Assembly: GCA_019751875.1 (NCBI GenBank)
Contig: JAIEMV010000019.1
Coordinates: 1 to 64,000, forward strand
Direction: 5' to 3'
From: Hyphomicrobium sp.
Lineage (GTDB): Bacteria > Pseudomonadota > Alphaproteobacteria > Rhizobiales > Hyphomicrobiaceae
DNA: 64,000 nt
Part shown: positions 18,299 to 27,276 of the stretch, piece after piece
How the letters are laid out: each line of letters opens with the position of its first letter
Position numbering within the stretch: the stretch's first letter is position 1
Made by a program: the position numbers and the translations under genes
The notes under the pieces: generated by a model
Told to the model about the DNA's origin: nothing
Databases searched by the model: none
The model's input: the letters and a program-made list of their open reading frames with translations, nothing else

Positions 18299-19543
18299 TC
18301 AGTCGCCGAGGCAAGATTTCTCAGCTTCAACGGCTTCCTTCGGCTTATCGGCACGCTGGTCGGCGCTGATGCGGCCTCCGGGCAGAGCGTCGGTCGCCCG
18401 AGCGCGCAGATACACGTACAGGTCGTCAATGTAGCACATGACGTTCTTGTTATCGCCCAAGGCCGGCATGATGTACTTGGTGCCGGCGACGTCGCGCACC
18501 TGACCGGACGCCACGATCTGGAGGAACTTCGCGTAGTCCATGTTCTTCAGCGAATCCTTCAGCGCCGGGGCGAACGACGAGCCTTCCGCATTGGGGCCGT
18601 GGCAAACGTGGCATTCAGCATGGTACCGGCGCCAGCCAGAGTACGTCATCCAGTCCACCTTCTTGACGGCGTCCGTGTTATCCGCCCCGCGCTCGATGTT
18701 ATAGGTCGGCGAGCCATCGGGTAGGACCCATCGGCCTGCCTCCCACGTCTTCCCCTCCTGAGCGGCCTTGTGCAACGCGGGATCGGCAAGAGCGCTTGTC
18801 GCGCCTTCGGTCTTTTCAGTTGGCATCGGTGGAGCTGCCGGCGGGGCGGGCGATGCCTCGCTCGCCGCGGTAGCTGCTGCCGGTTCGGCGGCAGAAGCAG
18901 CGGCATCGGCTGTCTGCGTGGGAGCCGGAGCCGGTTCGGCGGCGGGTGCCGCCGCAGGTTCTGCTGCGGGGGCCGGAGCCGGTTCAGCGGCGGGTCCTGC
19001 GGCAGATTCTGCTGCGGGAGCCGGAGCCGGTTCAGCGGCGGGTGCTGCGGCAGATTCTGCTGCGGGGGCCGGAGCCGGTTCAGCGGCGGGTGCTGCAGCA
19101 GATTCTGCTGCGGGAGCCGGAGCCGGTTCAGCGGCGGGTGCTGCGGCAGATTCTGCTGCGGGAGCCGGAGCCGGTTCAGCGGCGGGTGCTGCAGCAGATT
19201 CCGCTGCGGGAGCCGGAGCCGGTTCAGCGGCGGGTGCTGCAGCAGATTCTGCTGCGGGAGCCGGAGCCGGTTCAGTGGCGGGTGCTGCAGCAGGTTCTTC
19301 TGCCGGTGTCGGACTCGATTCTGCGACTGGGGCCGGCGAGGTGGCCGGTTCAGCGGCTGGAGCAGGTGCTTCCTCAGCTGGAGCGGGAACCGCAGCCGGC
19401 TCAGACGGCGCGGCGGCTACGGGCGTTTCAGCCGGCTTGGGAGCATCGGCCTTTTTCTCTTCTTCACCGCACGCAGCGAGCGTGAGTGACAGGGACAGTG
19501 CGGCGGCAATTCCGGCGCGTCGCACGAGACTCGTCTTCGTCAT
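18299..19543 (-). CDS. XoxG-type cytochrome c, lipoprotein form with an Ala/Pro/Glu repeat linker
   Basis: This 414-residue protein has a lipobox (LSLTLAACGEE) for membrane anchoring, a long linker of Ala, Pro, Glu and Ser (about residues 30-245), and a C-terminal cytochrome c domain. Haem is bound at CHVCHGPNAEGSS and the likely axial Met is in YIMPALGDNKNVMCYIDDLY. The haem domain is almost identical to that of the next gene, with about six differences over some 150 residues by eye. It probably accepts electrons from XoxF. The linker includes eight 48-bp tandem units, so its length may vary between strains. It likely lets a lipid-anchored haem domain reach across the periplasm (inference). 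Confidence 0.85.
   Translation of the reverse strand: MTKTSLVRRAGIAAALSLSLTLAACGEEEKKADAPKPAETPVAAAPSEPAAVPAPAEEAPAPAAEPATSPAPVAESSPTPAEEPAAAPATEPAPAPAAESAAAPAAEPAPAPAAESAAAPAAEPAPAPAAESAAAPAAEPAPAPAAESAAAPAAEPAPAPAAESAAAPAAEPAPAPAAESAAGPAAEPAPAPAAEPAAAPAAEPAPAPTQTADAAASAAEPAAATAASEASPAPPAAPPMPTEKTEGATSALADPALHKAAQEGKTWEAGRWVLPDGSPTYNIERGADNTDAVKKVDWMTYSGWRRYHAECHVCHGPNAEGSSFAPALKDSLKNMDYAKFLQIVASGQVRDVAGTKYIMPALGDNKNVMCYIDDLYVYLRARATDALPGGRISADQRADKPKEAVEAEKSCLGD
18924..19307 (-). repeat. 48-bp tandem repeat inside the cytochrome lipoprotein gene
   Basis: The phrase GCCGGAGCCGGTTC recurs on the plus strand at 18924, 18972, 19020, 19068, 19116, 19164, 19212 and 19260, exactly 48 bases apart. 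Each unit encodes 16 residues of the type AESAAAPAAEPAPAPA. The copies are nearly identical, so expansion by slippage or unequal recombination is likely. Confidence 0.95.
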
Positions 19544-19684
19544 TGCGGTGTTTGCTCCCTTTGCGTGCCCGCCGCTGTCCGGCGTTGGCCTTTTTGTTCT
19601 TGATTATATGACGCTGTATTCGGGAATTGAAATAGTGAGCGCATTGTTTTTTGGATGAGTATGAACGCTGAGACGCGGCAAATG

Positions 19685-19716
19685 AAACGGCGGCGCCCGC
19701 GAGAGCACCGCCGTTT
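19685..19716. terminator. Terminator after the second cytochrome gene
   Basis: AAACGGCGG (19685-19693) pairs with CCGCCGTTT (19708-19716). The hairpin lies just after the stop of the cytochrome gene at 19743 and is followed on the minus strand by CATTTG. It separates the two cytochrome genes. Confidence 0.65.
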
Positions 19717-19742
19717 GTTCTCAAAGACCTGAACTTCGAGAA

Positions 19743-20378
19743 TTAATCCCCGAGGCAAGACTTCTCGGCTTCAGTTGCTTCCTTGGGCTTATCGGCACGT
19801 TGGTCGGCGCTGATGCGGCCTCCCGGGAGGGCGTCCGTGGAGCGGGCGCGAAGGTAAACGTAAAGATCGTCGATGTAGCACATGACGTTCTTGTTATCGC
19901 CAAGTGCCGGCATGATGTACTTGGTGCCAGCGACGTCGCGGATCTGGCCCGATGCGACGACCTGAAGGAACTTCGCGTAATCCATGGTTTTCAGAGAATC
20001 CTTCAGGGCCGGCGCGAATGACGAGCCTTCGGCGTTGGGACCATGGCAAACGTGGCACTCGGCGTGATAACGGCGCCAGCCGGAATAGGTCATCCAGTCA
20101 ACCTTTTTCACGGCGTCCGTGTTGTCGGCAGAGCGCTCGATATTGTAGGTCGGGGAGCCGTCAGGCAGCACCCAGCGGCCGGCTTCCCACGTCTTGCCAT
20201 CCTGTGCTGCCTTTTGGACAGCCGGATCCGGCAGCGGGCTCGTCGCCCCTTCGCTCATTTTCGTCGGCATCGGCGGAGCAGCGGCAGGCGCGTCATCCGC
20301 AACAGCGACGCCAGCGAAAATCAGCATGCCGGCGGCGGCGCTCATTCCAAACCCAAGTCTCTTCACTCGTTTCCCCAT
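19743..20378 (-). CDS. xoxG: XoxG-type cytochrome c, soluble form
   Basis: The 211-residue periplasmic cytochrome has a signal peptide (LGFGMSAAAGMLIFAGVAVA). The haem site is CHVCHGPNAEGSS and the likely Met ligand is in KYIMPALG. It is the direct partner for electrons from XoxF, encoded next to it. I chose the ATG at 20378 (MGKRVKRLGF); the frame is open upstream to 20582 but gives no signal peptide. It is a near copy of the C-terminal half of the following lipoprotein gene, which points to a local gene duplication. Confidence 0.9.
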   Translation of the reverse strand: MGKRVKRLGFGMSAAAGMLIFAGVAVADDAPAAAPPMPTKMSEGATSPLPDPAVQKAAQDGKTWEAGRWVLPDGSPTYNIERSADNTDAVKKVDWMTYSGWRRYHAECHVCHGPNAEGSSFAPALKDSLKTMDYAKFLQVVASGQIRDVAGTKYIMPALGDNKNVMCYIDDLYVYLRARSTDALPGGRISADQRADKPKEATEAEKSCLGD

Positions 20379-20603
20379 TCTTTTTCGATCGAATCCGATC
20401 GGTTGTGAAACTCTGAGACGGGCCAGTGTCGTGCTCGGGCTCTCAGAGAGATCTTGTTGCAGCACCCCTATGACATCAGGGTCGGCGCAACTGATACATC
20501 GGCTGATATTAGGCACTCCAGTGCCGATGCGGCATTTCGCAATCAGTGCGACAATACGCACGGAGACTTCACCAGGCGACAACGGTGCCGCCCTTATGAA
20601 GAA

Positions 20604-20630
20604 GGCCGGCGCGGTGTTCCCGCGCCGGCC
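20604..20630 (-). terminator. Terminator of xoxF
   Basis: An 11-bp perfect GC stem: GGCCGGCGCGG (20604-20614) with CCGCGCCGGCC (20620-20630). It lies 27 bases after the xoxF stop and before the cytochrome gene. The rest of the 278 bases between the two genes (20379-20656) shows no gene. Confidence 0.8.
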
Positions 20631-20656
20631 CCCTATTCAAGTCGACTAACTACCGA

Positions 20657-22477
20657 TTAGGGCAGCGAGTAGACCGTGAGCGTGCCACCGAGGTCGGTGT
20701 AGGACTTCAGACCGGCGTAGTTGCCGACTGCGCCCAGACCATCCGTCGGCTTGTCGAGGCCAGCGGCGAGACCGATGCCAGCCCAGCCACCGACGCCCGA
20801 GTAGAGGCCGATGTACTGCTTGCCATCGATGGCATAGCTGAACACGTTACCGATCGAACCCGACGGCAGGCGGTGCTTGTACAGCTCCTTGCCATCCTTC
20901 GCATCGCGGCACTTCAGGTAGCCGTCAAGCGTACCGTGGCAGGCGAGACCGCCAGCGGTCGTCATGACGCCCGACCAGACCGAGAAGGGCTCGTCGTGCT
21001 GGTGAACGATCTTGCCAGCAACGCCATCCCAGATCGTGAAATGACCCGTGTTGGTCTTGCCTTCCGGCGGGAACATGGAGAGCGTGGCGCCCACGTAAGG
21101 CTGACCAGGCGTGTACGAAACCTTGAAGGGTTCGTAGTCCATGCACACGTTGTTGACGGGAATGTAGAACAGGTTCGTCTGCGGAGAGTACGCAGCCGGC
21201 TGCTGGTCCTTGAAGCCAAGGGCAGCGGGGCAGATGTTCTTCGTGTTCACGTCAGCGCCCTGAACGAACGTCGACTTGGCGTCGAGAACCTTCGGACGAC
21301 CGTAGGTCGGCGAAGACTTGTCGAGGTCGACGCCCGACGACCAGTTCAGATCTTCGTCGTAAGGCTGAGCAACGAGCGGTTCGCCGGTGAGGCGGTCGAT
21401 CGTGTAGCCGAAGCCGTTACGGTCGAAGTGCGTCAGAACCTTGCGATCCTGGCCACCGAACTTCTGGGTGGTGAGGATCGACTCGTTAACGCCGTCATAG
21501 TCCCACTCGTCGAACGGGGTCATCTGGTATGCCCAGGCGGCCACGCCAGTGTCCATGTTGCGGGCGAAAATCGTCATCGACCACTTCTGGTCAATGCGCT
21601 TGCCGTCCGGTCCGGCGCGCTGTGCCGGGTTCCAGGTCGAGGGGTTGCCCGTGCCGTAGTAGATCAGGTTGGCTTCGGGGTCATACGAATAGAAGCCCCA
21701 GGTCGAACCGCCACCGATCTTCCACTGGTCGCCAGTCCACGTCTTGAGCGACGAGTCCTTGCCGACCGGCTTGCCGAGCGACATGGTCTTTTCCGGATCG
21801 ACGAGGATGTCGGAATCCGGGCCCATCGAGTATGCGCGCCACAGCCTCTTGCCGTCGGCGAGCGAGTAGGCCGTCACGTGGCAGCGAACGCCGAACTCAG
21901 CGCCCGAGGTACCCATGACCACCTTGTCGTTGGCGATCAGGAGGTTGCCGGTGTAGGTTTCACCCTTCTTGGGATCGCCGTTGACCTGCTTCCACTTTTC
22001 CTTGCCCGTTTCCGTGTCGAGAGCAACGATCGTGGTGTCGGCGAGACCCATGATCAGAGTGTTGCCAGCGACCTGCGGACCGCGGTTGACGGTATCGCAG
22101 CACATCACGGGGATGACCGACGGATCCTGCTTGGGCTCGTACTTCCAGAGGATCTTGGGCTCAACCGGGTTCTCGAGGCTGAGCTTGAAGACCTTGTTCG
22201 GGAATGCCGAATGCAGGTACATGTTCTTGCCGATCACCAGCGGCGAGCCCTCGTGACCGCGCAGAACGCCGGTCGAGAACTGCCAAGCGACCTTAAGGTC
22301 CTTGACGTTCGACGTGTTGATCTGGTCGAGACGTGAATAACGCCAGCCTTCATAGTTGCCCTGCTGCATCGCCCAGTTGTTGGGGTCAGCAATCGCCTTC
22401 TTCACGTCGTCGTTCGCCATAACTGGCGACGCCGCCGCCGAAGCGAGCAGGCCAATAGCGAGTGCACTTTTGCGCAT
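20657..22477 (-). CDS. xoxF: Lanthanide-dependent methanol dehydrogenase XoxF (PQQ quinoprotein)
   Basis: This 606-residue periplasmic enzyme oxidises methanol with PQQ and a lanthanide. The signal is [20 protein letters not shown], the neighbouring-Cys pair is at residues 126-127 (VMCCDTV), and metal ligands fit Glu194 (SGAEFG) and Asn278 (GTGNPS). The decisive motif is [10 protein letters not shown]: the catalytic Asp326 and Asp328, the extra Asp that XoxF uses to bind lanthanide and MxaF replaces with Ala. The sequence fits the XoxF5 clade of Hyphomicrobium and Methylobacterium. A perfect ribosome site (AAGGAGGAAG) sets the ATG at 22477. It heads the xoxF-xoxG-xoxG-xoxJ-CXXCW run. No mxa genes occur in the window, so this may be the main methanol dehydrogenase (inference). 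Confidence 0.97.
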   Translation of the reverse strand: MRKSALAIGLLASAAASPVMANDDVKKAIADPNNWAMQQGNYEGWRYSRLDQINTSNVKDLKVAWQFSTGVLRGHEGSPLVIGKNMYLHSAFPNKVFKLSLENPVEPKILWKYEPKQDPSVIPVMCCDTVNRGPQVAGNTLIMGLADTTIVALDTETGKEKWKQVNGDPKKGETYTGNLLIANDKVVMGTSGAEFGVRCHVTAYSLADGKRLWRAYSMGPDSDILVDPEKTMSLGKPVGKDSSLKTWTGDQWKIGGGSTWGFYSYDPEANLIYYGTGNPSTWNPAQRAGPDGKRIDQKWSMTIFARNMDTGVAAWAYQMTPFDEWDYDGVNESILTTQKFGGQDRKVLTHFDRNGFGYTIDRLTGEPLVAQPYDEDLNWSSGVDLDKSSPTYGRPKVLDAKSTFVQGADVNTKNICPAALGFKDQQPAAYSPQTNLFYIPVNNVCMDYEPFKVSYTPGQPYVGATLSMFPPEGKTNTGHFTIWDGVAGKIVHQHDEPFSVWSGVMTTAGGLACHGTLDGYLKCRDAKDGKELYKHRLPSGSIGNVFSYAIDGKQYIGLYSGVGGWAGIGLAAGLDKPTDGLGAVGNYAGLKSYTDLGGTLTVYSLP

Positions 22478-23042
22478 CGCGCTTCCTCCTTGAGGTTCTT
22501 GCCACGCTTGCAAGATGATCAGCCACGGATTTTTCCGGACCGGCTGCCGAACGGGGCTTTTGTCCCCTTTCCGGTTCCAGCTCAGGCGGGAAACGCTCCT
22601 CCGAACGCCGCCCCCGGGTCTCATCACCGCGCGGCATCTAGACACTTTCTCGTGAGGACTGCAAGACGATCCGTGAGGTCATTTTTTTTGCAACACTTCT
22701 GAAAACCATTAAAAGCGCGGCTATTCTGCTTCCATTTCAGCGCCTTGGGGGATTTTCGTGCCTGATTGTGCAGCGCACGCCAAGTTGAACCCGGACTGCC
22801 GCAGCCGTTTTGGGAATTGCTTTGAGAGCGCTTTTGTGAAAAATGTTTGGCCCCTCACAGATGTATCGCTTGACCGAATAAGGCATCTGCAAACGGGCAA
22901 ACGACTGATCGCATCGGCAAATCAGTAGGTTGATCCCTTTTGGTGTCATCTCCTGCGACCTATATAGTTCATCTACGCCTGTGAGCGGTGGCGACGTAAA
23001 CAGTTTCCCACGTCCCGTTCGCCCGTAAGAGGTTGGAAAATC
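22478..23042. promoter_or_regulatory. Divergent promoter region of xoxF and the metallohydrolase gene
   Basis: These 565 bases hold no convincing gene. Toward the plus-side gene, TTGGTG at 22940 and TATAGT at 22963 are 17 bases apart and could be a promoter. An A/T-rich stretch at 22680-22735 lies on the xoxF side. Inverted arms CAGATG and CATCTG flank about 20 bases in the 22855-22895 area. All of these are weak guesses; regulation by lanthanide or methanol sensors would act here. Confidence 0.4.
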
Positions 23043-23984
23043 ATGACGATCAATCGCCGGATGTGCCTCGCAGGCGGTTTGGCTGCATGCGCCTTGCCGG
23101 TTCTGCGGGTGCTTCCCGTGGGTGCAACAGGCGGGTTCGTGATCGAAGTGGCGCCCGGCGTCTTCGTGCACCGCGGACAGCATGCCGTGTTCAACCCCCA
23201 GAACAAGGGCGACATCTCTAATCCGGGTTTTGTGGTCGGGGAGGAGGCCGTGGCGGTTATCGATACCGGCGGTAGCCCGCAGGTTGGGCGGGAGCTTCGG
23301 GCCGCTGTGACCTCGATCACAGACAAGCCGATCCGATACGTGATCAACACGCACATGCACCCTGATCACGTGTTCGGGAATGTCGCGTTCGAGGCGGACG
23401 GCACAGTTTTCGTCGGCCATCATAAGCTCGCGCGCGGATTGACAGAGCGGTCCGAACGCTACTTGGCGATCAACAAGGATCTGCTTGGCCCTGAGGCCTT
23501 CGAAGGCACCAAGATTATTCCGCCAACTTTGACCGTCGAGGGTACGCGGACTCTCGATCTGGGCGGCCGGACGCTGGAACTGAGTGCCCAGCCTACGGCT
23601 CACACCGATAATGATCTGACGGTCGCGGACAGTAAGACAGGCACGGTTTTCATGGGCGACCTACTGTTCGTGGAGCACATTCCGACCATTGATGGATCAA
23701 TCAAGGGCTGGATGGCGCTGCTTGATCGCATAGGACAGGCTCCGCCGGTTCGCGTGGTGCCGGGGCATGGTCCGCATGCGCTCGCCTGGGCGGACGCGGC
23801 GACGCCGTTGCAGCGATATCTTAGGACGGTTGCCACCGATGTTCGTGCCATGATCGCGCAGGGCAAGACGCTGGCTGAAGCGACTGAAAGTGCGGGATCA
23901 TCGGAAAAAGGTGCATGGCTCTTGTTCGAGGAGTATCATAAGCGCAACGTTTCGGCGGCGTTCGCGGAACTCGAATGGGAGTGA
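23043..23984 (+). CDS. Quinoprotein relay system zinc metallohydrolase (SoxH-like)
   Basis: The 313-residue exported protein of the metallo-beta-lactamase fold has a signal segment in LAGGLAACALPVLRVLPVG. The metal site HMHPDH, preceded by VINT, is followed by VPGHGPHAL and the later His in AQPTAHTDNDL. The family is found with PQQ alcohol dehydrogenases and a SoxYZ-like carrier, which is the next gene. The substrate is unknown; a thiol or sulfur-linked relay role is only proposed by analogy with SoxH. A GAGG site precedes the ATG. Confidence 0.88.
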   Translation: MTINRRMCLAGGLAACALPVLRVLPVGATGGFVIEVAPGVFVHRGQHAVFNPQNKGDISNPGFVVGEEAVAVIDTGGSPQVGRELRAAVTSITDKPIRYVINTHMHPDHVFGNVAFEADGTVFVGHHKLARGLTERSERYLAINKDLLGPEAFEGTKIIPPTLTVEGTRTLDLGGRTLELSAQPTAHTDNDLTVADSKTGTVFMGDLLFVEHIPTIDGSIKGWMALLDRIGQAPPVRVVPGHGPHALAWADAATPLQRYLRTVATDVRAMIAQGKTLAEATESAGSSEKGAWLLFEEYHKRNVSAAFAELEWE

Positions 23985-24077
23985 GGCCTGCGCGCGGTCT
24001 GTCAGAGCCAGCGGCTCAGTGACCGCGCCACGACACGAGCAGACACGACAAAAAACGAAACCCGGAGAACACGAGAG

Positions 24078-24926
24078 ATGCAAGCCAAGCTCACGACGTT
24101 GAAAGGCGCTTTCGCAGTCGCTGCACTCGCGATAGGTGCGGTGACCGTTGGCCTGCAGGCGCAGGCTGCAGATGCCGTGAATGGCAATGCGCTGCTCGAG
24201 GCCGACGTCTGGCCGGCGCTTCAGAAGGATGTATTCGGGACAAAGGTGGCGCAGGAGAACGCATCCGTCGTCACGCTGGAGGCGCCCGTGCGCGCGGACG
24301 ATGCGGCGCTGGTGCCGCTGACGGTGCGCATCCCGGCGTCGGCGTCCGGGCGTGTGAAGAAGCTCACGCTGATTGTGGACAAGAACCCTGCGCCCGTGGT
24401 GGCGGAGTTCGAGTATGGCCCGGCAGCGGGCGACGGCGAGCGAGTGCTGTCCACTCGCGTGCGGGTCGATATGTATTCGAACATTCGTGCCGTCGTGGAG
24501 ACGGACGACGGGGCGCTGCACATGGCGACCAAGTTCGTGAAGGCAGCGGGCGGGTGTTCTGCGCCAGCGCTGAAGGATACGGATGCCGCGCTGGCTGACG
24601 CCGGCCGGATGATCGTGCGCACGCTCGGCAGCATCGAGGGAGCGCCGCAACTGCGCCAGGGGCAGCTGATGATCAAGCATCCGCAGTATTCGGGTCTGCA
24701 GTTGAACCAGGCAACGGGCTTCTACATTCCGGCGCGGTTCGTGCGCGAGATCGAGGTGAAGCGCGGAGCCGACGTCGTGTTCAAGATGACAGGCGGAATC
24801 TCGATCTCGGAAGATCCAAACTTCCGATTCACTTACGCGGCGGGCAGCGATGAAACGCTCGAGGTGACGGCGACCGATACAGAAGGCAAGGTGTTCACGG
24901 GACGAGGCGGACCAAAGGCTTCGTAA
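24078..24926 (+). CDS. Quinoprotein-dehydrogenase-associated SoxYZ-like carrier protein (fused)
   Basis: The 282 residues have a signal peptide (FAVAALAIGAVTVGLQAQAA), then a SoxY-like domain (residues about 40-160), whose conserved Cys lies in KAAGGCSAPALKD, then a SoxZ-like domain (residues about 185-282: YIPARFVREIEVKRGADVVF, ISISEDPNFRFTY). In sulfur oxidisers SoxY and SoxZ are separate and carry sulfur intermediates on the Cys; here they are one protein tied to methanol oxidation. A role with the upstream metallohydrolase is likely, but the cargo is unknown. Confidence 0.88.
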   Translation: MQAKLTTLKGAFAVAALAIGAVTVGLQAQAADAVNGNALLEADVWPALQKDVFGTKVAQENASVVTLEAPVRADDAALVPLTVRIPASASGRVKKLTLIVDKNPAPVVAEFEYGPAAGDGERVLSTRVRVDMYSNIRAVVETDDGALHMATKFVKAAGGCSAPALKDTDAALADAGRMIVRTLGSIEGAPQLRQGQLMIKHPQYSGLQLNQATGFYIPARFVREIEVKRGADVVFKMTGGISISEDPNFRFTYAAGSDETLEVTATDTEGKVFTGRGGPKAS

Positions 24927-24951
24927 CGATTATTGGTGTGTCGAAGACGAG

Positions 24952-24979
24952 AAAGGGCACCGTTGTGACGGCGCCCTTT
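24952..24979. terminator. Bidirectional terminator
   Basis: A 12-bp stem with one mismatch and a TGTG loop (AAAGGGCACCGT with ACGGCGCCCTTT) lies between two converging genes. A- and T-rich flanks on both sides suit termination in both directions. Confidence 0.8.
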
Positions 24980-25002
24980 CTATTTCGAGGCGACGATACA
25001 GA

Positions 25003-25365
25003 TCAGAAGCAGCGGAGTTCGCCTTCGATCTGGGCCTGCTTAAGCTTGTTGACGATAGCCACCGACTCGGGCCGATTGAACTGGGCGACGCTCTCGCCGC
25101 CGCGCTGGCGGATGGACATGATCGTCTCCGCCTTCTCATACTCCTCGAACGGCAGGATGCTGGCGATCACGTCGATCGAGCAGGCGCAGCGCTCGAGTGC
25201 AATCCGCGTGTTCCCATTGACCTGCATGCAGCCGAATACGTAGTCGGCGCGGTTAAAAGTCGGGTAGTCGTTGGCGACATCGGCATCGAGTTCTTGCGCC
25301 ATCGCGCCCGCGACGCCGAGGGAGATCGCGATGGCGGCAGACGCTGCGATCGTGATTTTGCGCAT
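25003..25365 (-). CDS. Small secreted Cys-rich protein of the quinoprotein cluster, unknown
   Basis: The 120-residue protein has a signal peptide (ITIAASAAIAISLGVAGAMA). Mature features are FGCMQVNGNTRIALERCACS, with three Cys, and a final Cys in GELRCF, so disulfides or metal binding are possible. It is the last gene of a four-gene periplasmic operon; its ATG shares a base with the stop of the preceding gene (TAATG). Such short proteins accompany methanol dehydrogenase genes, but I do not know the function. Confidence 0.7.
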   Translation of the reverse strand: MRKITIAASAAIAISLGVAGAMAQELDADVANDYPTFNRADYVFGCMQVNGNTRIALERCACSIDVIASILPFEEYEKAETIMSIRQRGGESVAQFNRPESVAIVNKLKQAQIEGELRCF

Positions 25366-26051
25366 TACTTGGCCTCCACCAGAATCAGCTTGTCCATCAT
25401 CTTCGCGGTGCCGGCTTGGCTGCTGAAGATGTCGGCGTTGAATTCGTAGAAGTAGCCCGGAATGTCCTTGCTCAAAACGAATGTGAACTTGGACTTTTCG
25501 AAACCCTGCATCTTGTGCTTGTTGGGGTCATCGATGAAGGGCTCGATCGTCACTTTGTAGCCCGCGACCGACTTGCCACCAAAATCGAGCTTCACTTCCT
25601 CGATCTTCGCCTTATCGACGAAGGAGTCACGAATGCGGCCCTTCAGGTAAGGCTGGTTGCCACCCGCGACCGTGCGAAGGTTCTCGACGCACTTGTCGAG
25701 GAACCAAATGAAGACCGGATTGATCGTCAGACCGTCGTAGTTTTGTGTCGGACGTTGGCGGTCGCCCGTAAACACGGTGACATCGAGCACGCGCTGACCA
25801 TCGGCTGTGACGTCGCTGACATTTAACTTAATGTCGTCGGTGAACGGCTTGCCCAGGAGCTTTTCGTCCGTAACGCCATGCTCGAACTTGTAGGCAATGC
25901 CGGTGCCCTTCGGGACGAGATCAAGATGGCGGGCGTTGAAGATCACGTCGGCCGGCTGCGGCAGTTCGGCGGACGCCGGCAGGGCGAGTGTAACTGCGAA
26001 AGTGGCAACAACGGACACGGCGGCGGCCAGTCCACGCAGGATGGGCAACAT
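25365..26051 (-). CDS. Secreted protein of the quinoprotein cluster, unknown
   Basis: About 228 residues with a signal peptide (MLPILRGLAAAVSVVATFAV). The mature protein looks like a beta-rich periplasmic protein (KLNVSDVTADGQRVLDVTVF, GGKSVAGYKVTIEPFIDD, FTFVLSKDIPGYFYEFNADI). The ATG at 26051 has a strong GGAGGAAC site; a TTG two codons earlier is less likely. It is translated together with the small Cys-rich protein after it. No family is recognised; the cluster context suggests a periplasmic role in methanol oxidation. Confidence 0.7.
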   Translation of the reverse strand: MLPILRGLAAAVSVVATFAVTLALPASAELPQPADVIFNARHLDLVPKGTGIAYKFEHGVTDEKLLGKPFTDDIKLNVSDVTADGQRVLDVTVFTGDRQRPTQNYDGLTINPVFIWFLDKCVENLRTVAGGNQPYLKGRIRDSFVDKAKIEEVKLDFGGKSVAGYKVTIEPFIDDPNKHKMQGFEKSKFTFVLSKDIPGYFYEFNADIFSSQAGTAKMMDKLILVEAK

Positions 26052-26271
26052 TCTCAAGTTCCTCCAATGGTCCCCGCGGGCCCTCAGGGGGCTCTGGACG
26101 GCCGGTCTTTAGGACATGCCAGCCCGGCGGGGCAATGTTTGTTTCGGACATCCGGAAGAACGCCCGACCTGAGCGGACCATTAGCAAATGGCTGCAGCAG
26201 GGGCAGGGAAAAATCTTCAGGTTGCGAAGATTTAAGGTTGATCCGGAGGTTTGCGAGGGCGGAACCAGCGC

Positions 26272-27273
26272 TCAGCGCAGGAACTTGCCAAAGGCGCGCG
26301 GGCCCTCGCCGACAGGGATGCGGGCCGTTACGGACAGGGTGGCGACGTCAATCTTTTCAAGTGTATTGGCGTCCCAGCACGCAACCCAGATCGTCGACCC
26401 TGTGGGGTCCGCCTCGATTCCTTCGGGAAAGCCGCCAACACGGAGCGTCTTCACGGGTTGCAGCGTCACAGCATCGATGACCGAGACCGACTCGTCATGC
26501 TGATTGGTGACAAAAAGCAGATTGGCGGCGCGAGCGACCGCATATGGCCTCAGCCCTACGGGAACATCACTGAGGTGCGTGCGCGATTTCAGATCGATGA
26601 CCGTGATGGTGTTCGCAGCCACGTTGGCGGTGTAGGCGCGTCCTGCCGCTTCATCGATGGTGATGCCGAAAGGGCGCTCGCCGGTTGCGATCGTGCTTTG
26701 GACTTTGAAGGTGGCGGCGTCGATGACGGACACCTGATTACTATCGCGGTCGGCGGTGAGGATTGTTGTGCCGTCCGCGGTGACCGCGACGCCGGAAGGC
26801 GATTGGCCGGTTGGGACAGTGGCGGTGACGGCGAGCGTCGCGGGATCGACGACATACAGCCGGTGTTCGTACCAGTCGGCGACGTAGATGGCACCAGTTG
26901 TGGGATTGACCGCGATTCCGAGCGGACCCTTGCCGACGGCCGCGCGCTTGATGACTGAGCGGCTCGCCGTATCGATTGCGATCACTTCGCGGCCGTCGGG
27001 CGCGGCGACGTAGGCGCTCCGGCCATCGGGCGACATTGCGATTCCCGCCGGCTTGCCGCCAATGGCGATTTCGGCGACCTGCTTCTCCGTTGCCAGATCG
27101 ACGATCGAAAGACTGTTGCCAATCTGGTTGGTGACGTAAGCGGCGGATGCCGCGCTCCCCTCCCCTGCCCACACGGAGCCGGGAACGCCGCTTGCCACGA
27201 GTGACAGAACCGCAAAAAAGAACTGCCCGACCTGAAGCCGGGCAGCCCAGAAGATCCTATGGGCTCTCGCCAC
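26272..27273 (-). CDS. YVTN beta-propeller periplasmic protein
   Basis: The 333-residue exported protein (signal around FFFAVLSLVASGVPGSVWAG) is made of about seven propeller blades with repeats such as NSLSIVDLATEKQVAEIAIG, NQVSVIDAATFKVQSTIATG and ESVSVIDAVTLQPVKTLRVG. It starts with a GTG just after the stop of the upstream SRPBCC gene, so translation is coupled. It differs from the propeller protein at 12896, having a more regular YVTN pattern. The role is probably in quinoprotein assembly or cofactor handling; no catalytic motif is seen. Confidence 0.85.
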   Translation of the reverse strand: MARAHRIFWAARLQVGQFFFAVLSLVASGVPGSVWAGEGSAASAAYVTNQIGNSLSIVDLATEKQVAEIAIGGKPAGIAMSPDGRSAYVAAPDGREVIAIDTASRSVIKRAAVGKGPLGIAVNPTTGAIYVADWYEHRLYVVDPATLAVTATVPTGQSPSGVAVTADGTTILTADRDSNQVSVIDAATFKVQSTIATGERPFGITIDEAAGRAYTANVAANTITVIDLKSRTHLSDVPVGLRPYAVARAANLLFVTNQHDESVSVIDAVTLQPVKTLRVGGFPEGIEADPTGSTIWVACWDANTLEKIDVATLSVTARIPVGEGPRAFGKFLR

Positions 27274-27276
27274 GTG

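Noticed and set aside
18924-19307. CRISPR array
   Set aside because: The units are directly adjacent without spacers and encode protein.
18768-19658. Long plus-strand open frame rich in Gly, Ala and Ser opposite the cytochrome lipoprotein
   Set aside because: It is the mirror of the 48-bp repeats; the minus strand has a signal peptide and a haem domain.
20873-22336. 487-codon open frame antisense to xoxF
   Set aside because: It is caused by strong GC bias in codon positions; no recognised domain or ribosome site.
20657-22477. Possible mxaF (calcium methanol dehydrogenase) instead of xoxF
   Set aside because: The motif DEWDYDG has the extra Asp of XoxF where MxaF has Ala, and the neighbours are xoxG and xoxJ, not mxaJGI.
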